Shown: piece by piece, positions 1-8,798 of the stretch
Numbering within the stretch: the stretch's first letter is position 1
Layout of the letters: every line of letters starts with the position of its first letter
Source: a virus
Length of the DNA: 64,000 bases
Strand: one strand, 5' to 3'
IMG/VR virus record: IMGVR_UViG_3300045974_000283
Span: 113,838-177,837 of that record
Position numbers and translations under genes: made by a program
Notes under the pieces: model-generated
Databases searched by the model: none
What the model saw: only the letters and a program-made list of their open reading frames with translations
Told to the model about the DNA's origin: nothing

Positions 1-423
1 AGGCGCTTCTGCGACGGCCGCGTTCACACGTTCGACATCACGTTCGCCGAGCCAACCACCTACACGCACCTTGAGATCCAGCTGAACAGCGCCCAAAACC
101 AAAAGCTGTTCGACCTACCCAAGACCACTGAGAGCGCTTCTCTGCAAGATCGCCTGGACAAGATGCAGGACTTCTCGGTCCTGTTCTCGCCGATGGTTCC
201 TGTGTTGCACCCCGGCGACCTGCTCGCTGAGACGACATACAACCGCGTCTTGCAGATTCTCAACGTGTCCGGCCAGAACACCGCTCAGCGCTCTGTGCTC
301 GGGTGGACGGCTGAGACCCGTGTGGTGCAACCGCAAGAACTTCTTTCGCTCCTCCCGCGCCACCGCAAGGAGCAACCCAATTCACCGGTTCCCGCGATTC
401 CCCGCCTCAACCGTGATCTTTGA
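1..423 (+). CDS. C-terminal part of an unknown phage protein (cut by window start)
   Basis: The frame is open from the first base and ends in TGA at 421-423, giving about 140 residues with no visible start, so the 5' end lies upstream. The protein is soluble-looking with a short arginine- and proline-rich C-terminus. I recognise no motif. It ends 17 bp before the next start. Its place ahead of large co-directional unknown genes suggests a virion or assembly role, but that is inference from context only. Confidence 0.7.
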   Translation, partial: RRFCDGRVHTFDITFAEPTTYTHLEIQLNSAQNQKLFDLPKTTESASLQDRLDKMQDFSVLFSPMVPVLHPGDLLAETTYNRVLQILNVSGQNTAQRSVLGWTAETRVVQPQELLSLLPRHRKEQPNSPVPAIPRLNRDL

Positions 424-440
424 CTTCTCAAGAGACAACC

Positions 441-3392
441 ATGACCAAATCCCTTGTCACCGCTGATGACGTGAGCCAAGCAAACCCACGGGCTCTGGAC
501 GATATTCAACAGACCCTTGACCATGTCAACGAGGAGATCGACGCGCTGGAGGTTCAGTTCAAGGCGCAGATGAAGGTTATGTCGGCCCTCATGTTTGAGA
601 TCAATCAGACCGAGACGATGCAGTCGCCCACGCCACGGAGCCTGGCCGACCTCAACATCAAGGTGGAAGACCTCACCAAGCTGACCGAGAGCTACGAGAT
701 CATTGACGGTATGCAGGCCATGCTGAAGACGCTGACGGCCACCGCCTCGCAGCTTCAGGTCATGTTCCCTGGCGACAGCGGCCCGGCCAAGAAGATGCTG
801 TCCGAGACCCTGATCCTGCAGAAGAAGGTCAAGGACCGCATCAACGACGCTGCCAAGTTCATCTCCGGTCTGGCGGCTGACAAGGCCCCCAAGGTGTTCG
901 ACAAGTTCACCGACGGCATCGGCACCCTCATCGCTCGTTGCATCTCCTACGGCGACGTGGAGAATTTCCTCTATATGTTCACCACGAAGGGTGGACAGGT
1001 GGCCTTCGCCCACTACTTCCGCATGCTCCGTGCGGTGGATGAGAACGGCAACGACTTCCCCGAGCTCTACATCGTCATCTCCATGCTCGTCGGTACTGCG
1101 CCCACGTTCTACATGACGACGCTGACCGAGATGGAAACCCCGTCGGAAATCCTCTTCGCCCGTCAGGTGAGCAACCTGCGCGAAGTGGCCCGGAGCCTGC
1201 ACTCGCTGCTCGCCATGGACTCCTTCCAGAACACCATCGGTTCGACTCCTCTGCCGCTTATCATCAAGAAGGAGAAGCTCACGCCGGAGATGTTCAACAG
1301 CGCCGAACACATCGACCGCGTCTATGTGGAAGAGGAACTCGGCACTCTGGTGTTCCGACTGAAGCCCACCATCAAGGACAAGGACAGCGATCTGGCTCGG
1401 TCCATCGTGGCTCAGCTCTACACCGATACCCTGAAGATCGTCAGCAAGTTCAACGGCAAGATGCGCCCGCGCTGCACCGAACGCGACGGCCGCGTCGAAG
1501 TCGTGTTCTGGGCTCAACGCGGAGCTGAGGCCCCTGCCGCTACGGCAGATGACCTGGAAGCCCTCCAGGTCCGTTTCAAGCTCGGTGATGTTGCCACCAA
1601 GAAGATCCTGCGCATCCTCAACCGTGAGAACGCCTCCGTCAAGGTGAAGGCGGCTATGACTGCGCCTGTCCGCAACGTCGTGGACACTCTGATGAAATCC
1701 ATCAAGGGTGGAGACCTGAACGAAGGCAACGGTCAAGTCGGCGACTGGCCGATCGGCGTTGACTTCATGGGTGTCTCAGAAGAACTGATCGCTCAGATCG
1801 ATGCTCAGTTCAAGAAGCTGAAATTCGTTGAAGGCCCCGGTCGGCCCGGAAGCGGTCTGGTCAAGAAATTCAAGAACAAGGAGGGCACCGTCGAGGTCCT
1901 CGTCCACTGCCTGAATCCTCTTGGTGGACAACGCCTGCCCGGCTTCGATCTCCACAAGAACGCTCCGTCGACTGTCGGCATGAGCATCGTGACCGTGGAC
2001 GTCATCAACACGTCGATGGCTGAGCCTGTGACGGCTGCGCGCGTGTCCTCGGCGTCCAAACCCAATTACCGTCCTTGCAGGACTCTGTCCGAACTCTCGG
2101 CGGAACTGCCCGGATCAGAGTGGGATGCCCCCTTGGATCGATACGTCGTGCCCTGCCAGAGCGCTGGCGCTCTGGTGGGAATCGTCCATATGCTCGCTCA
2201 GAAGAACTTCGAGACCTATTACTCGGCGGACGGCAACCGGGTAAACCTCATTGGACCCCACAATTTCCGCGGATCTTTGTTGTGGTACAAGGAAGCTCGT
2301 AAGGTGATGCTCAGCGGAAAGGACATCCGAGGTGACGAGGTCAGCGAACCTACCCACGCGTCCGTCAGCAAGCGCGTCAAGGCCAACGTGTACGAGTGGC
2401 AGATGAAAGCCATCGACGTCGTCAAGAAGGCTTCGCGTTCCAAGGACTGGCAGATGGGCAAGCTGCGCACTCATGACTCAGTGTCGTGGGTCTGTTGCCC
2501 TACCGAGCGCCACCTGAGCGCCGAGATCTGCCTGGACTACGTCGTCATGTTCCTGTCCCAACAGTTCGGCAACCCGGTCTTCAATGAGAATTCCGCTGGG
2601 CAAACCTACAAGTGGACGATGCCCGATGCCACCGACAAGGGCTGCACGAACTTCGTCGTCATCCAGTCTAAGACCGCTGCCAAGGGTTGCCTCACCGCGA
2701 CCTTCGGTCACACGCAGTCCGGCACCCGCCGCATGTCGTCGGTCACAGCCGCTGTCACCAAGACCACCGAGCAAGCTCGCATCAAGGACAACGACGAATA
2801 CATGTGGAGGCAGTACACGGGACCAAGCATCTCGCTGAACTTCCGTGGCAAGCCGCTTCCGCTGGAACGTGGCGAGAAGATCGGCCTGCGCCTGTCCTCG
2901 AATGGCAAGTCCAAGCGCATGGTGATCGAGCGCCTCGGCTTGACCCGTGTGTTCACGCTGGATGAGAATCTTGAAAAGCAACTCATCCCCAATGTGAAGA
3001 TCTGCAAGGCTCCTTCCATGCTCTTCGCCTCCACGGGCAAGAAGCTGACGGCGTCGGGCGAAGCAGCCCGTGCTTCCTACGGCGATGCGCTGGATGATCT
3101 CCAGGACGCGGTGGCCCCGATGAACGCCAAAGCCAAGAAAATGTTTGAGGGCATCAAGCACGGCGTCGGCTCGGACTGGTCGCTGGACTACACGCCCGGC
3201 AACATGGACGAAGACGCAGCGATCGTGTTCAAGAACCTTGGCAACCCCAAGAAGACCTTCACGGTCAACGTGATCATCGACGGCACCTTCTGCGTCGTGA
3301 GCCGTTCCGCGTCCGGTCAGCTGATCTTCAGTCCAAGTCTGAAGTCCGTTGCCGATCTCAACAAACTCATCGGCCCCAAGCTGCTCGGTTAA
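441..3392 (+). CDS. Large unknown phage protein (983 aa), possible virion component
   Basis: I chose the ATG at 441 over an in-frame TTG at 420 because the TTG overlaps the previous stop and the ATG has the local pattern of an A-rich site followed by ACAACC. The N-terminal ~130 residues are helical and charged, with heptad-like spacing. The rest is mixed alpha/beta with many lysines. There are no membrane segments and no nucleotide-binding motif. Its length and place at the head of a dense co-directional block fit a structural protein, but I recognise no family. The reading frame is certain; the function is not. Confidence 0.75.
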   Translation: MTKSLVTADDVSQANPRALDDIQQTLDHVNEEIDALEVQFKAQMKVMSALMFEINQTETMQSPTPRSLADLNIKVEDLTKLTESYEIIDGMQAMLKTLTATASQLQVMFPGDSGPAKKMLSETLILQKKVKDRINDAAKFISGLAADKAPKVFDKFTDGIGTLIARCISYGDVENFLYMFTTKGGQVAFAHYFRMLRAVDENGNDFPELYIVISMLVGTAPTFYMTTLTEMETPSEILFARQVSNLREVARSLHSLLAMDSFQNTIGSTPLPLIIKKEKLTPEMFNSAEHIDRVYVEEELGTLVFRLKPTIKDKDSDLARSIVAQLYTDTLKIVSKFNGKMRPRCTERDGRVEVVFWAQRGAEAPAATADDLEALQVRFKLGDVATKKILRILNRENASVKVKAAMTAPVRNVVDTLMKSIKGGDLNEGNGQVGDWPIGVDFMGVSEELIAQIDAQFKKLKFVEGPGRPGSGLVKKFKNKEGTVEVLVHCLNPLGGQRLPGFDLHKNAPSTVGMSIVTVDVINTSMAEPVTAARVSSASKPNYRPCRTLSELSAELPGSEWDAPLDRYVVPCQSAGALVGIVHMLAQKNFETYYSADGNRVNLIGPHNFRGSLLWYKEARKVMLSGKDIRGDEVSEPTHASVSKRVKANVYEWQMKAIDVVKKASRSKDWQMGKLRTHDSVSWVCCPTERHLSAEICLDYVVMFLSQQFGNPVFNENSAGQTYKWTMPDATDKGCTNFVVIQSKTAAKGCLTATFGHTQSGTRRMSSVTAAVTKTTEQARIKDNDEYMWRQYTGPSISLNFRGKPLPLERGEKIGLRLSSNGKSKRMVIERLGLTRVFTLDENLEKQLIPNVKICKAPSMLFASTGKKLTASGEAARASYGDALDDLQDAVAPMNAKAKKMFEGIKHGVGSDWSLDYTPGNMDEDAAIVFKNLGNPKKTFTVNVIIDGTFCVVSRSASGQLIFSPSLKSVADLNKLIGPKLLG

Positions 3393-3404
3393 GGACTTCT
3401 GATC

Positions 3405-4922
3405 GTGCCCCAATCCTCTGTCACCCAAATCTTCGTCAAGGACCTCGTCCCCAAGACAATCACACTCCTGGGTGACGCGGTCCTGGCCGACGACGAGACC
3501 TTCGTCTCCTGCAACCTTTCCACACTGACGCCTACCACGAGCCCTCCTCTGGCTCTCGTCGGCAGTCCAATTTTCGCGGGCGACTTCCGTTCCGTCGCCA
3601 TCGACCTCACTGGCGGAACCCTCGGCACGACCTACGCGGTCAACTTCGAGCTGCAAACTGACGCCGCCCGGACAGTGATCATCACGGCGGCGGTGCTCGT
3701 CCAGCAGAACCTGATCTACCCGTACACGCAACCCGCACCGTCAGCGTTCCAGACGCTGATCGACTCCATCCAAGCGGGCGACGCGGCCTCCGGCAAGGCG
3801 TTCTTCATCATGCCCACGGGCTCCACGCCTGCGGCCTCGGGCTACGTCACCTGGGACCTGGTTGATGTTCAAGGCACCGTCTTGGCGATGGGCAACGCCT
3901 ACGACTACGTCTACACGGCCGGAAGCTTCAGCGACACCGTCGAAGCGAACGCTATCGTCGCGATCCCGTCCACGGTGCCGCCTACCGAGCAGAACAGCCG
4001 CTATCAACTGCGGTGGACGCTGAATATCTCCGGTTCGGCCCCGGTTGTTTCGTACGAGAACATCCGTGTGCTCGGTCTCGGCAACTCCGAGATCGGTCTC
4101 GGTTCACCTGATCTTGTGGAGATCCTTGGTGACGTCGCCCGTGCGGAACTGATCGTTGATCGTCCGTTCCCCGTTGTCTCCTTGGAGCTTTACCAATTTG
4201 ATACAAAGGTGCTCGGGCCTCTCACCGTTCCCGCTGGTCAGCCTGTCTCTTCGGGCTGGCACTACGCTACGGACGTCGCCCTGAACTCGGCTTTCGTCGC
4301 CTCGCTCGATCCGTACTCGGTCATCTGGCGGTGCGGCAACAACGCTCAGTCCTCGTCCTACTCCGAGCGCGTCAGCTCGAAGCTGTTCGTGGTGAGCCCA
4401 TCAATGCTGCAAGCGGTGGACGACATCCGCTCGTTCGTGGCGAAGTCGCGCTCCACGCTCCGGGTGCAACACGACATCATGTTCGACCACGCGACGGTGA
4501 TGACTTGGCTGCGTCGTGGCCGCGACTGGTTCAACGCTGCGGGCGGCATCGTCACCGAGTTCAACATGACCCGTGCTACCGGGGCGATGCGCGAGTTCTG
4601 GCTGCGCTACGCTGAGGTCGCTGCCCTGCAAGCGCAATACCTTGCTGAAGGTGAGAAGACCTTCGAGTTCTCCGGACAGGACATCACCTTGAGCGTTGAC
4701 CACGCTCAGTACTACGAGTCCATGGCGAACACCATCCGTGACGGCATCGCCGATGCGGTCAAGGATTTCAAGAAGTTTGTCCAGATCAAAGGCGTCTCGG
4801 GCGGTGACGGTGATATGACCGGAATCAGCGCGGGAACCTTCGGTCACATGGGCGGCGTCGGCCTGTCCCGAAACGTCCTCTCTCCTCGGTTCCCTGGACC
4901 GAACAACCGTTACAACTATTGA
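3405..4922 (+). CDS. Unknown phage protein (505 aa), probable structural protein
   Basis: It starts with GTG at 3405, preceded by AAGGA right after the upstream stop. The first ~300 residues are rich in threonine, serine, valine and proline, as in stacked beta-sandwich domains of phage virion proteins. From about residue 325 it becomes alpha-helical, with a tryptophan-rich stretch. The C-terminus is glycine-, proline- and asparagine-rich. No enzymatic motif is visible. The composition suggests a virion beta-domain protein; this is inference, not a family match. Confidence 0.72.
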   Translation: MPQSSVTQIFVKDLVPKTITLLGDAVLADDETFVSCNLSTLTPTTSPPLALVGSPIFAGDFRSVAIDLTGGTLGTTYAVNFELQTDAARTVIITAAVLVQQNLIYPYTQPAPSAFQTLIDSIQAGDAASGKAFFIMPTGSTPAASGYVTWDLVDVQGTVLAMGNAYDYVYTAGSFSDTVEANAIVAIPSTVPPTEQNSRYQLRWTLNISGSAPVVSYENIRVLGLGNSEIGLGSPDLVEILGDVARAELIVDRPFPVVSLELYQFDTKVLGPLTVPAGQPVSSGWHYATDVALNSAFVASLDPYSVIWRCGNNAQSSSYSERVSSKLFVVSPSMLQAVDDIRSFVAKSRSTLRVQHDIMFDHATVMTWLRRGRDWFNAAGGIVTEFNMTRATGAMREFWLRYAEVAALQAQYLAEGEKTFEFSGQDITLSVDHAQYYESMANTIRDGIADAVKDFKKFVQIKGVSGGDGDMTGISAGTFGHMGGVGLSRNVLSPRFPGPNNRYNY

Positions 4923-4936
4923 ACACTGGAACCACC

Positions 4937-5581
4937 ATGAAAATCCCTGCCCAAGTCTCCAAGGCCATCAAGAACGTCAACGAGTACCTCCAGTCTCGGG
5001 GCCTGAAGTGCGATACCTGGAACGGCGCGATGCCGCCCGTTCCACCGAACATCATCATCCAGCCGCTGAAGCCCTACTACACGGTTCAGTTGAACACGTC
5101 TGATGACCAAGGCACCACTTTGCGTGGACTGCGATCCATGATCAAGATGGGATTCGACAAGAGCCCGGCCACGGACTGTCTGTACACAAAGCACACGCCC
5201 GCTGGGACGGTGCAGGTCTGGTACTCGAAGACCAGACCCGGCGTCATCAGCATTGGGGTGCAGATCGAGGACAAGACTCCTGAGTCCGTTCGCTTCTGGA
5301 CGGCCATCAAGCTCCTCCCGGTCTGGAAAGATTCCAAGCCATCGATCAAGCAGAGAGAATCTGTCACGGTGTTTGAACGCGCCTGCGAAGAGTTCCGCGT
5401 GGGCTACGGCTCTGACTTGCTCGCCGTTGCCTTGAAGTACCTGATCGTCAAGGACACCACCGCAATCCGCAAGATCGCGGACACCGAAAATCAGTTCAAC
5501 GAAGAAGCCGGTGAAGCTCCGAGCACTCCAGTTCGATGCGCTCAAGCTCTGTTGCAAGGCGTCTTCGCTTACATCGGTTGA
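4937..5581 (+). CDS. Unknown phage protein (214 aa)
   Basis: I chose the ATG at 4937 over an in-frame TTG at 4919 because GGAACCACC, the commonest leader in this region, precedes it directly. The protein is mixed alpha/beta and basic in the middle, without membrane segments or metal-binding clusters. It lies 14 bp after the 505-aa gene and 12 bp before the next, so it is probably co-transcribed. I recognise no family. Confidence 0.68.
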   Translation: MKIPAQVSKAIKNVNEYLQSRGLKCDTWNGAMPPVPPNIIIQPLKPYYTVQLNTSDDQGTTLRGLRSMIKMGFDKSPATDCLYTKHTPAGTVQVWYSKTRPGVISIGVQIEDKTPESVRFWTAIKLLPVWKDSKPSIKQRESVTVFERACEEFRVGYGSDLLAVALKYLIVKDTTAIRKIADTENQFNEEAGEAPSTPVRCAQALLQGVFAYIG

Positions 5582-5593
5582 CCTGGAGCCAAC

Positions 5594-6376
5594 ATGGCCG
5601 ACGCCTTTGACCTTTCCCGTTCCCAGCTCTTCGGCTGGAACAACCCTGCCAAGGGCGCTCGTCATGTGGCGTCGCCCTTCGAGGGCTCTCTGGTTCACGA
5701 CGAAGGCTCTACCTACACGAGCGCTCCGGGCGCGCTGGCCTTCGAAAACGAGCTCGCTGCTATCTCGGACGCCTACCACATCTCTCCGAACCCGGCGGAC
5801 TATTTCTTCCGCCCGGTGCCTGCGATCATCTCGGACATCCCGAATCGCAACGGCATCGGCTTCCCGCTGAAGTCCCTCACCAAGTGGAACGCTCAACAGG
5901 GTAGGCTCGCCTACATGACCTGGAAGGGCAAACCCATGTATGAGGAGCACGGGAAGTATCACCAAGACCCTGAGAACCCGGACATCACCAAAGCCCTCGG
6001 CGTCATCGTGGACGTTTCCCTGCGGCCCCTTCGCGGCTTCGGTGGCAACCGTCTGTGGAAGGTGATGATGCTCGCGGCCCTCGACCGCACTGCCAAGGAA
6101 AAGACCCACACGAAAGACCTCGTGGGGATGGTCGAGCGGCAAGAGGTTAATACCTACAGCATGGGAGCGCTCGTCAGCGCTTACACCTGCTCGATTTGCA
6201 ACTCCGCCATCGGTCGCTGCACTCACGTCGACGAGGAAGACGCCACGTTCTTCCAAGTACAGAACGGCGTGATCGCTCACCGCCTCTGCTGGGACATCGA
6301 GGGCTGCGAACTGTCTGTCGTCATGGACCCCGCTGTCGGTCTCGCTGCCAGTGACTACGTCCGCCTGAAATACTGA
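5594..6376 (+). CDS. Unknown phage protein with a C-terminal Cys/His cluster (260 aa)
   Basis: It starts at ATG 5594 after GGAGCCAAC. The N-terminal ~180 residues show no known motif. Around residues 197-215 there is a CSICNSAIGRCTH stretch, with a further Cys near residue 235, arranged like a small zinc-binding module. One could expect a structural zinc site. It is flanked by genes with 10-12 bp spacing. It could be a virion or assembly protein; I cannot name it. Confidence 0.68.
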   Translation: MADAFDLSRSQLFGWNNPAKGARHVASPFEGSLVHDEGSTYTSAPGALAFENELAAISDAYHISPNPADYFFRPVPAIISDIPNRNGIGFPLKSLTKWNAQQGRLAYMTWKGKPMYEEHGKYHQDPENPDITKALGVIVDVSLRPLRGFGGNRLWKVMMLAALDRTAKEKTHTKDLVGMVERQEVNTYSMGALVSAYTCSICNSAIGRCTHVDEEDATFFQVQNGVIAHRLCWDIEGCELSVVMDPAVGLAASDYVRLKY

Positions 6377-6387
6377 CAAGGAACACC

Positions 6388-7134
6388 ATGATCCCGCAAT
6401 ACTTTCTCCCTGTCTCGACGCCGGACAACCGCGTCATCGGAACGGTCCCCATCAGCCTAACCACCTTCGATGGCACCGAGACGAGCGTCACCGTCGGCGA
6501 CGTCGTCTACCCCCTGAAGCGTACTCGGTTCGAGACGCCCCGCGTGCTTGGCAAGATCATCGACTACATGGCGATTGCTGCCACGGTGACCGAAGAGCGC
6601 GCTGGCCGCTTCAAGAACTTCGCCAACTACGTCGCTCAGCAGTACGACCAGATTTGGATTCCGCTGAACAGCACGGTCAACGACCGGATGCAGACCAAGG
6701 GCGACCTGACCAAGCTGCTCGAAGGCATTCGCAAGTCATCGGCGACGTCCACTCCCGGCGTCTCGGTGCCCACACCCGGCGACCTCGCTGTGTCGTGGTA
6801 TGGCAACGCACCGTTCGCCAACACGCCTCAGCAAACCTTCCTGGACCTCACTTGGGCTGCTCTGCTCGGCGTGTCCTCGGTGGATGTTCCGGCAATCGCT
6901 TCGGTCACGCTCGGCGACCTGTCCAGCCATCCCGGTTCGACCATCGACCTCCGTGCGGCGCTGGTATATCCGTCTGGCAACCCAACGATCCCCGGAGCGC
7001 CCGTTGCCACGCGAGTTCGCATCATGCGCCTGCGCCCCTCTGGTGTGACACCCGGCGACTACGTCTGGCCGCTGACGCTGACTTCCCCCACGGGTGACAC
7101 CGTGACCATTACGATCACCCTGACCGTTGTCTGA
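6388..7134 (+). CDS. Unknown phage protein, beta-rich C-terminus (248 aa)
   Basis: It starts at ATG 6388 after AAGGAACACC, the cleanest copy of the local leader. The N-terminal half is mixed. From about residue 140 it is rich in Thr, Val, Pro and Gly and ends in a repetitive TVTITITLTVV-type beta strand, as in immunoglobulin-like or tail-associated beta domains. That suggests a virion surface or tail role. No catalytic motif is visible. Confidence 0.68.
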   Translation: MIPQYFLPVSTPDNRVIGTVPISLTTFDGTETSVTVGDVVYPLKRTRFETPRVLGKIIDYMAIAATVTEERAGRFKNFANYVAQQYDQIWIPLNSTVNDRMQTKGDLTKLLEGIRKSSATSTPGVSVPTPGDLAVSWYGNAPFANTPQQTFLDLTWAALLGVSSVDVPAIASVTLGDLSSHPGSTIDLRAALVYPSGNPTIPGAPVATRVRIMRLRPSGVTPGDYVWPLTLTSPTGDTVTITITLTVV

Positions 7135-7142
7135 GGACCACC

Positions 7143-7745
7143 ATGAGCATTCAAGTTTACGCGACGCGAGTCGTCGCTGCAGATTCCTCACTGAAGGACG
7201 CTGCGATCCAAGCGATGCTGTACCAGATGCGTCATGAGATGATGGCAAGCGCTATCACCCTCAAGAAGTTTTGTCAGCGTGGATTTGTTGAAGACGTCCT
7301 CGATGATGCGGCTCTTGTGGACGGCGGTCCCTTGAGTGTCGTTGCCAAGGATCCGTCTCTGAGAAAATCTTTTCTGGCAATACCTTTCGCCAAGTGGGAC
7401 GAGTTCTACAAGAAGAAGTTCTCAGGAAACCTATCTTTCAAGGGTCTTCTGAAGCCTGAGGTCAAGCTCCTGAAGGAAATCACGTACCGAACGGGCTATA
7501 CCATCGATGTGGAAGCCCTGTCAGGTGCCAACAACTCCAACCCAATCACCCTCAAGGTGATCTCGCCCAACAAGATCGCCATCGGTTCCGGCGGTCGCGG
7601 ATGGGACAGCCCGGTCTTCACTGCGCAAGATCTCGCAAGCCTCGGCATGACCGTCGACTCTGTGAAGGAGATGTTTGCCAGGTTCGGCCTTGGAACCGCG
7701 AAGCGTGAAGTTCAGCGCAAGCCCAAGATGCTCGGTCCCGATTGA
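7143..7745 (+). CDS. Unknown phage protein (200 aa)
   Basis: ATG 7143 follows GAGGACCACC, 8 bp after the previous stop. The protein is mostly helical and lysine-rich, with no membrane segment or metal cluster. The C-terminal ~40 residues are basic. I recognise no domain. Its spacing and leader match its neighbours, so it belongs to the same transcription unit. Confidence 0.66.
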   Translation: MSIQVYATRVVAADSSLKDAAIQAMLYQMRHEMMASAITLKKFCQRGFVEDVLDDAALVDGGPLSVVAKDPSLRKSFLAIPFAKWDEFYKKKFSGNLSFKGLLKPEVKLLKEITYRTGYTIDVEALSGANNSNPITLKVISPNKIAIGSGGRGWDSPVFTAQDLASLGMTVDSVKEMFARFGLGTAKREVQRKPKMLGPD

Positions 7746-7759
7746 TACTGGAGCCCACC

Positions 7760-8071
7760 ATGTCCGAAACCACCTTGACCGACGGCTCGCCCGTCACGCC
7801 TGACCACCGCGAGATCAACCCCGCCACGGGTCAACAGAAAGCCTACGTCGTGCTCAGCGACGAGGAACGCGCGAAGGGTTTCATCCGCCCGGTACGTGAC
7901 TCCTATGTCCACAATACCTGCGGCGCTGTGACCAAGATGGGCCGCACCATCGCGGAGACCTACGCCCGCGACCCAAAGTTCTACGCTGGAACGTTCTGCT
8001 GCGTCTGCAGGGCTCACTTCCCGCTGATGCAGTTCAAGTGGGACAACACCGACATCGTTCTCGGAACATGA
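7760..8071 (+). CDS. Small cysteine-rich protein, possible zinc ribbon (103 aa)
   Basis: I chose the ATG at 7760 because it follows GGAGCCCACC; an upstream in-frame start at 7742 would overlap the previous stop. Cysteines occur in HNTCG near residue 50 and in FCCVCRAHF near residue 83, which could form one zinc site. It ends in an ATGA overlap with the next gene. The function is unknown. Confidence 0.62.
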   Translation: MSETTLTDGSPVTPDHREINPATGQQKAYVVLSDEERAKGFIRPVRDSYVHNTCGAVTKMGRTIAETYARDPKFYAGTFCCVCRAHFPLMQFKWDNTDIVLGT

Positions 8072-8283
8072 CCGATCCCCTGAAGTGCGCTATCGTCATT
8101 GATAGATGGAAGTTTGACATCTTCCATCGGGTGCTCACGCAGTCTGGATACACCTACGAGCATATGCAAGGTCCGGTTCCCAACACGATACTTCTCTCCG
8201 TGCTGACCAACAACGCGGTCGCTCTGAAGGAAGTTGTTACGCGAGCCAACGAAGAAGCCGCCCTCACTTGGAAGACGACATGA
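8068..8283 (+). CDS. Small unknown protein (71 aa)
   Basis: Its ATG at 8068 overlaps the upstream stop by 4 bp (ATGA), and its own stop overlaps the next start in the same way, so it is probably translationally coupled on both sides. It encodes a compact alpha/beta protein beginning MTDPLKCAIV. No family is recognised. The overlaps are the main support that it is real. Confidence 0.58.
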   Translation: MTDPLKCAIVIDRWKFDIFHRVLTQSGYTYEHMQGPVPNTILLSVLTNNAVALKEVVTRANEEAALTWKTT

Positions 8284-8798
8284 CCAATTCAGGAACCCGC
8301 GTCGTGGCTGCGGAAAACGCCGCGAAGCCCGCCGAACGGGTTCTCCTCCTGTGGGATATCTACTCGCCCACGCTGGAAGCCCGCCTCATCTCCGATCTGC
8401 TACGCCTCATCGGTACGCTGCCTCTAGGCTCGACCGTGTCAGTGATGAAAGGCGCGGCCAAGACGAACGCCGGATCCGTCCAGCGTCTGGTAGAACGTCT
8501 CGGTTTCGAGTTCAGCTACTGGAAGCCCGGTCAGCCCCTCACGGCGATCATGCGGTACTTCAAGGACACCCCGCCTGACCTTCCCGACTACGACTACGGA
8601 ACCGCCGTGTTCGATCGTCCGATGGGCGGTCCTCGGTTCGAGACCACGATGCACACGCCGGACCCCGCGCCGCCCCCTCAGGTCTACGTGCCGATCAACG
8701 ACCCCTATCCCAAGTTCCGCTCGCGTGTCCCTCAAGGCACTCCGTCCACCGGAAACCTTCCGTGGTGGGCATGGACCAATAACGTGGTGATCGAATAA
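8280..8798 (+). CDS. Unknown protein with proline-rich C-terminus (172 aa)
   Basis: It starts at ATG 8280 in an ATGA overlap. Residues 20-110 look like an alpha/beta fold with a hydrophobic first strand (ERVLLLWDIYSP). The C-terminal 50 residues are rich in proline and aromatics and are probably extended. It ends TAATG, sharing bases with the next start. The function is unknown. Confidence 0.62.
   Translation: MTNSGTRVVAAENAAKPAERVLLLWDIYSPTLEARLISDLLRLIGTLPLGSTVSVMKGAAKTNAGSVQRLVERLGFEFSYWKPGQPLTAIMRYFKDTPPDLPDYDYGTAVFDRPMGGPRFETTMHTPDPAPPPQVYVPINDPYPKFRSRVPQGTPSTGNLPWWAWTNNVVIE

Noticed and set aside
285-1736. Long open frame on the - strand opposite the 983-aa gene
   Set aside because: It lies fully antisense to a better-supported gene, is His/Asp/Leu-rich as expected from the complement of GC-rich codons, and has no ribosome site. 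The same applies to other long - strand frames, such as 4916-6379, 17867-19627 and 38843-39958.
6146-6152. GTTAATA copy inside a gene (also 25922, 42446, 50240, 59356)
   Set aside because: No start codon lies 20-50 bp downstream that begins a supported gene, and each encodes ordinary codons in frame, so I did not list them as promoters.
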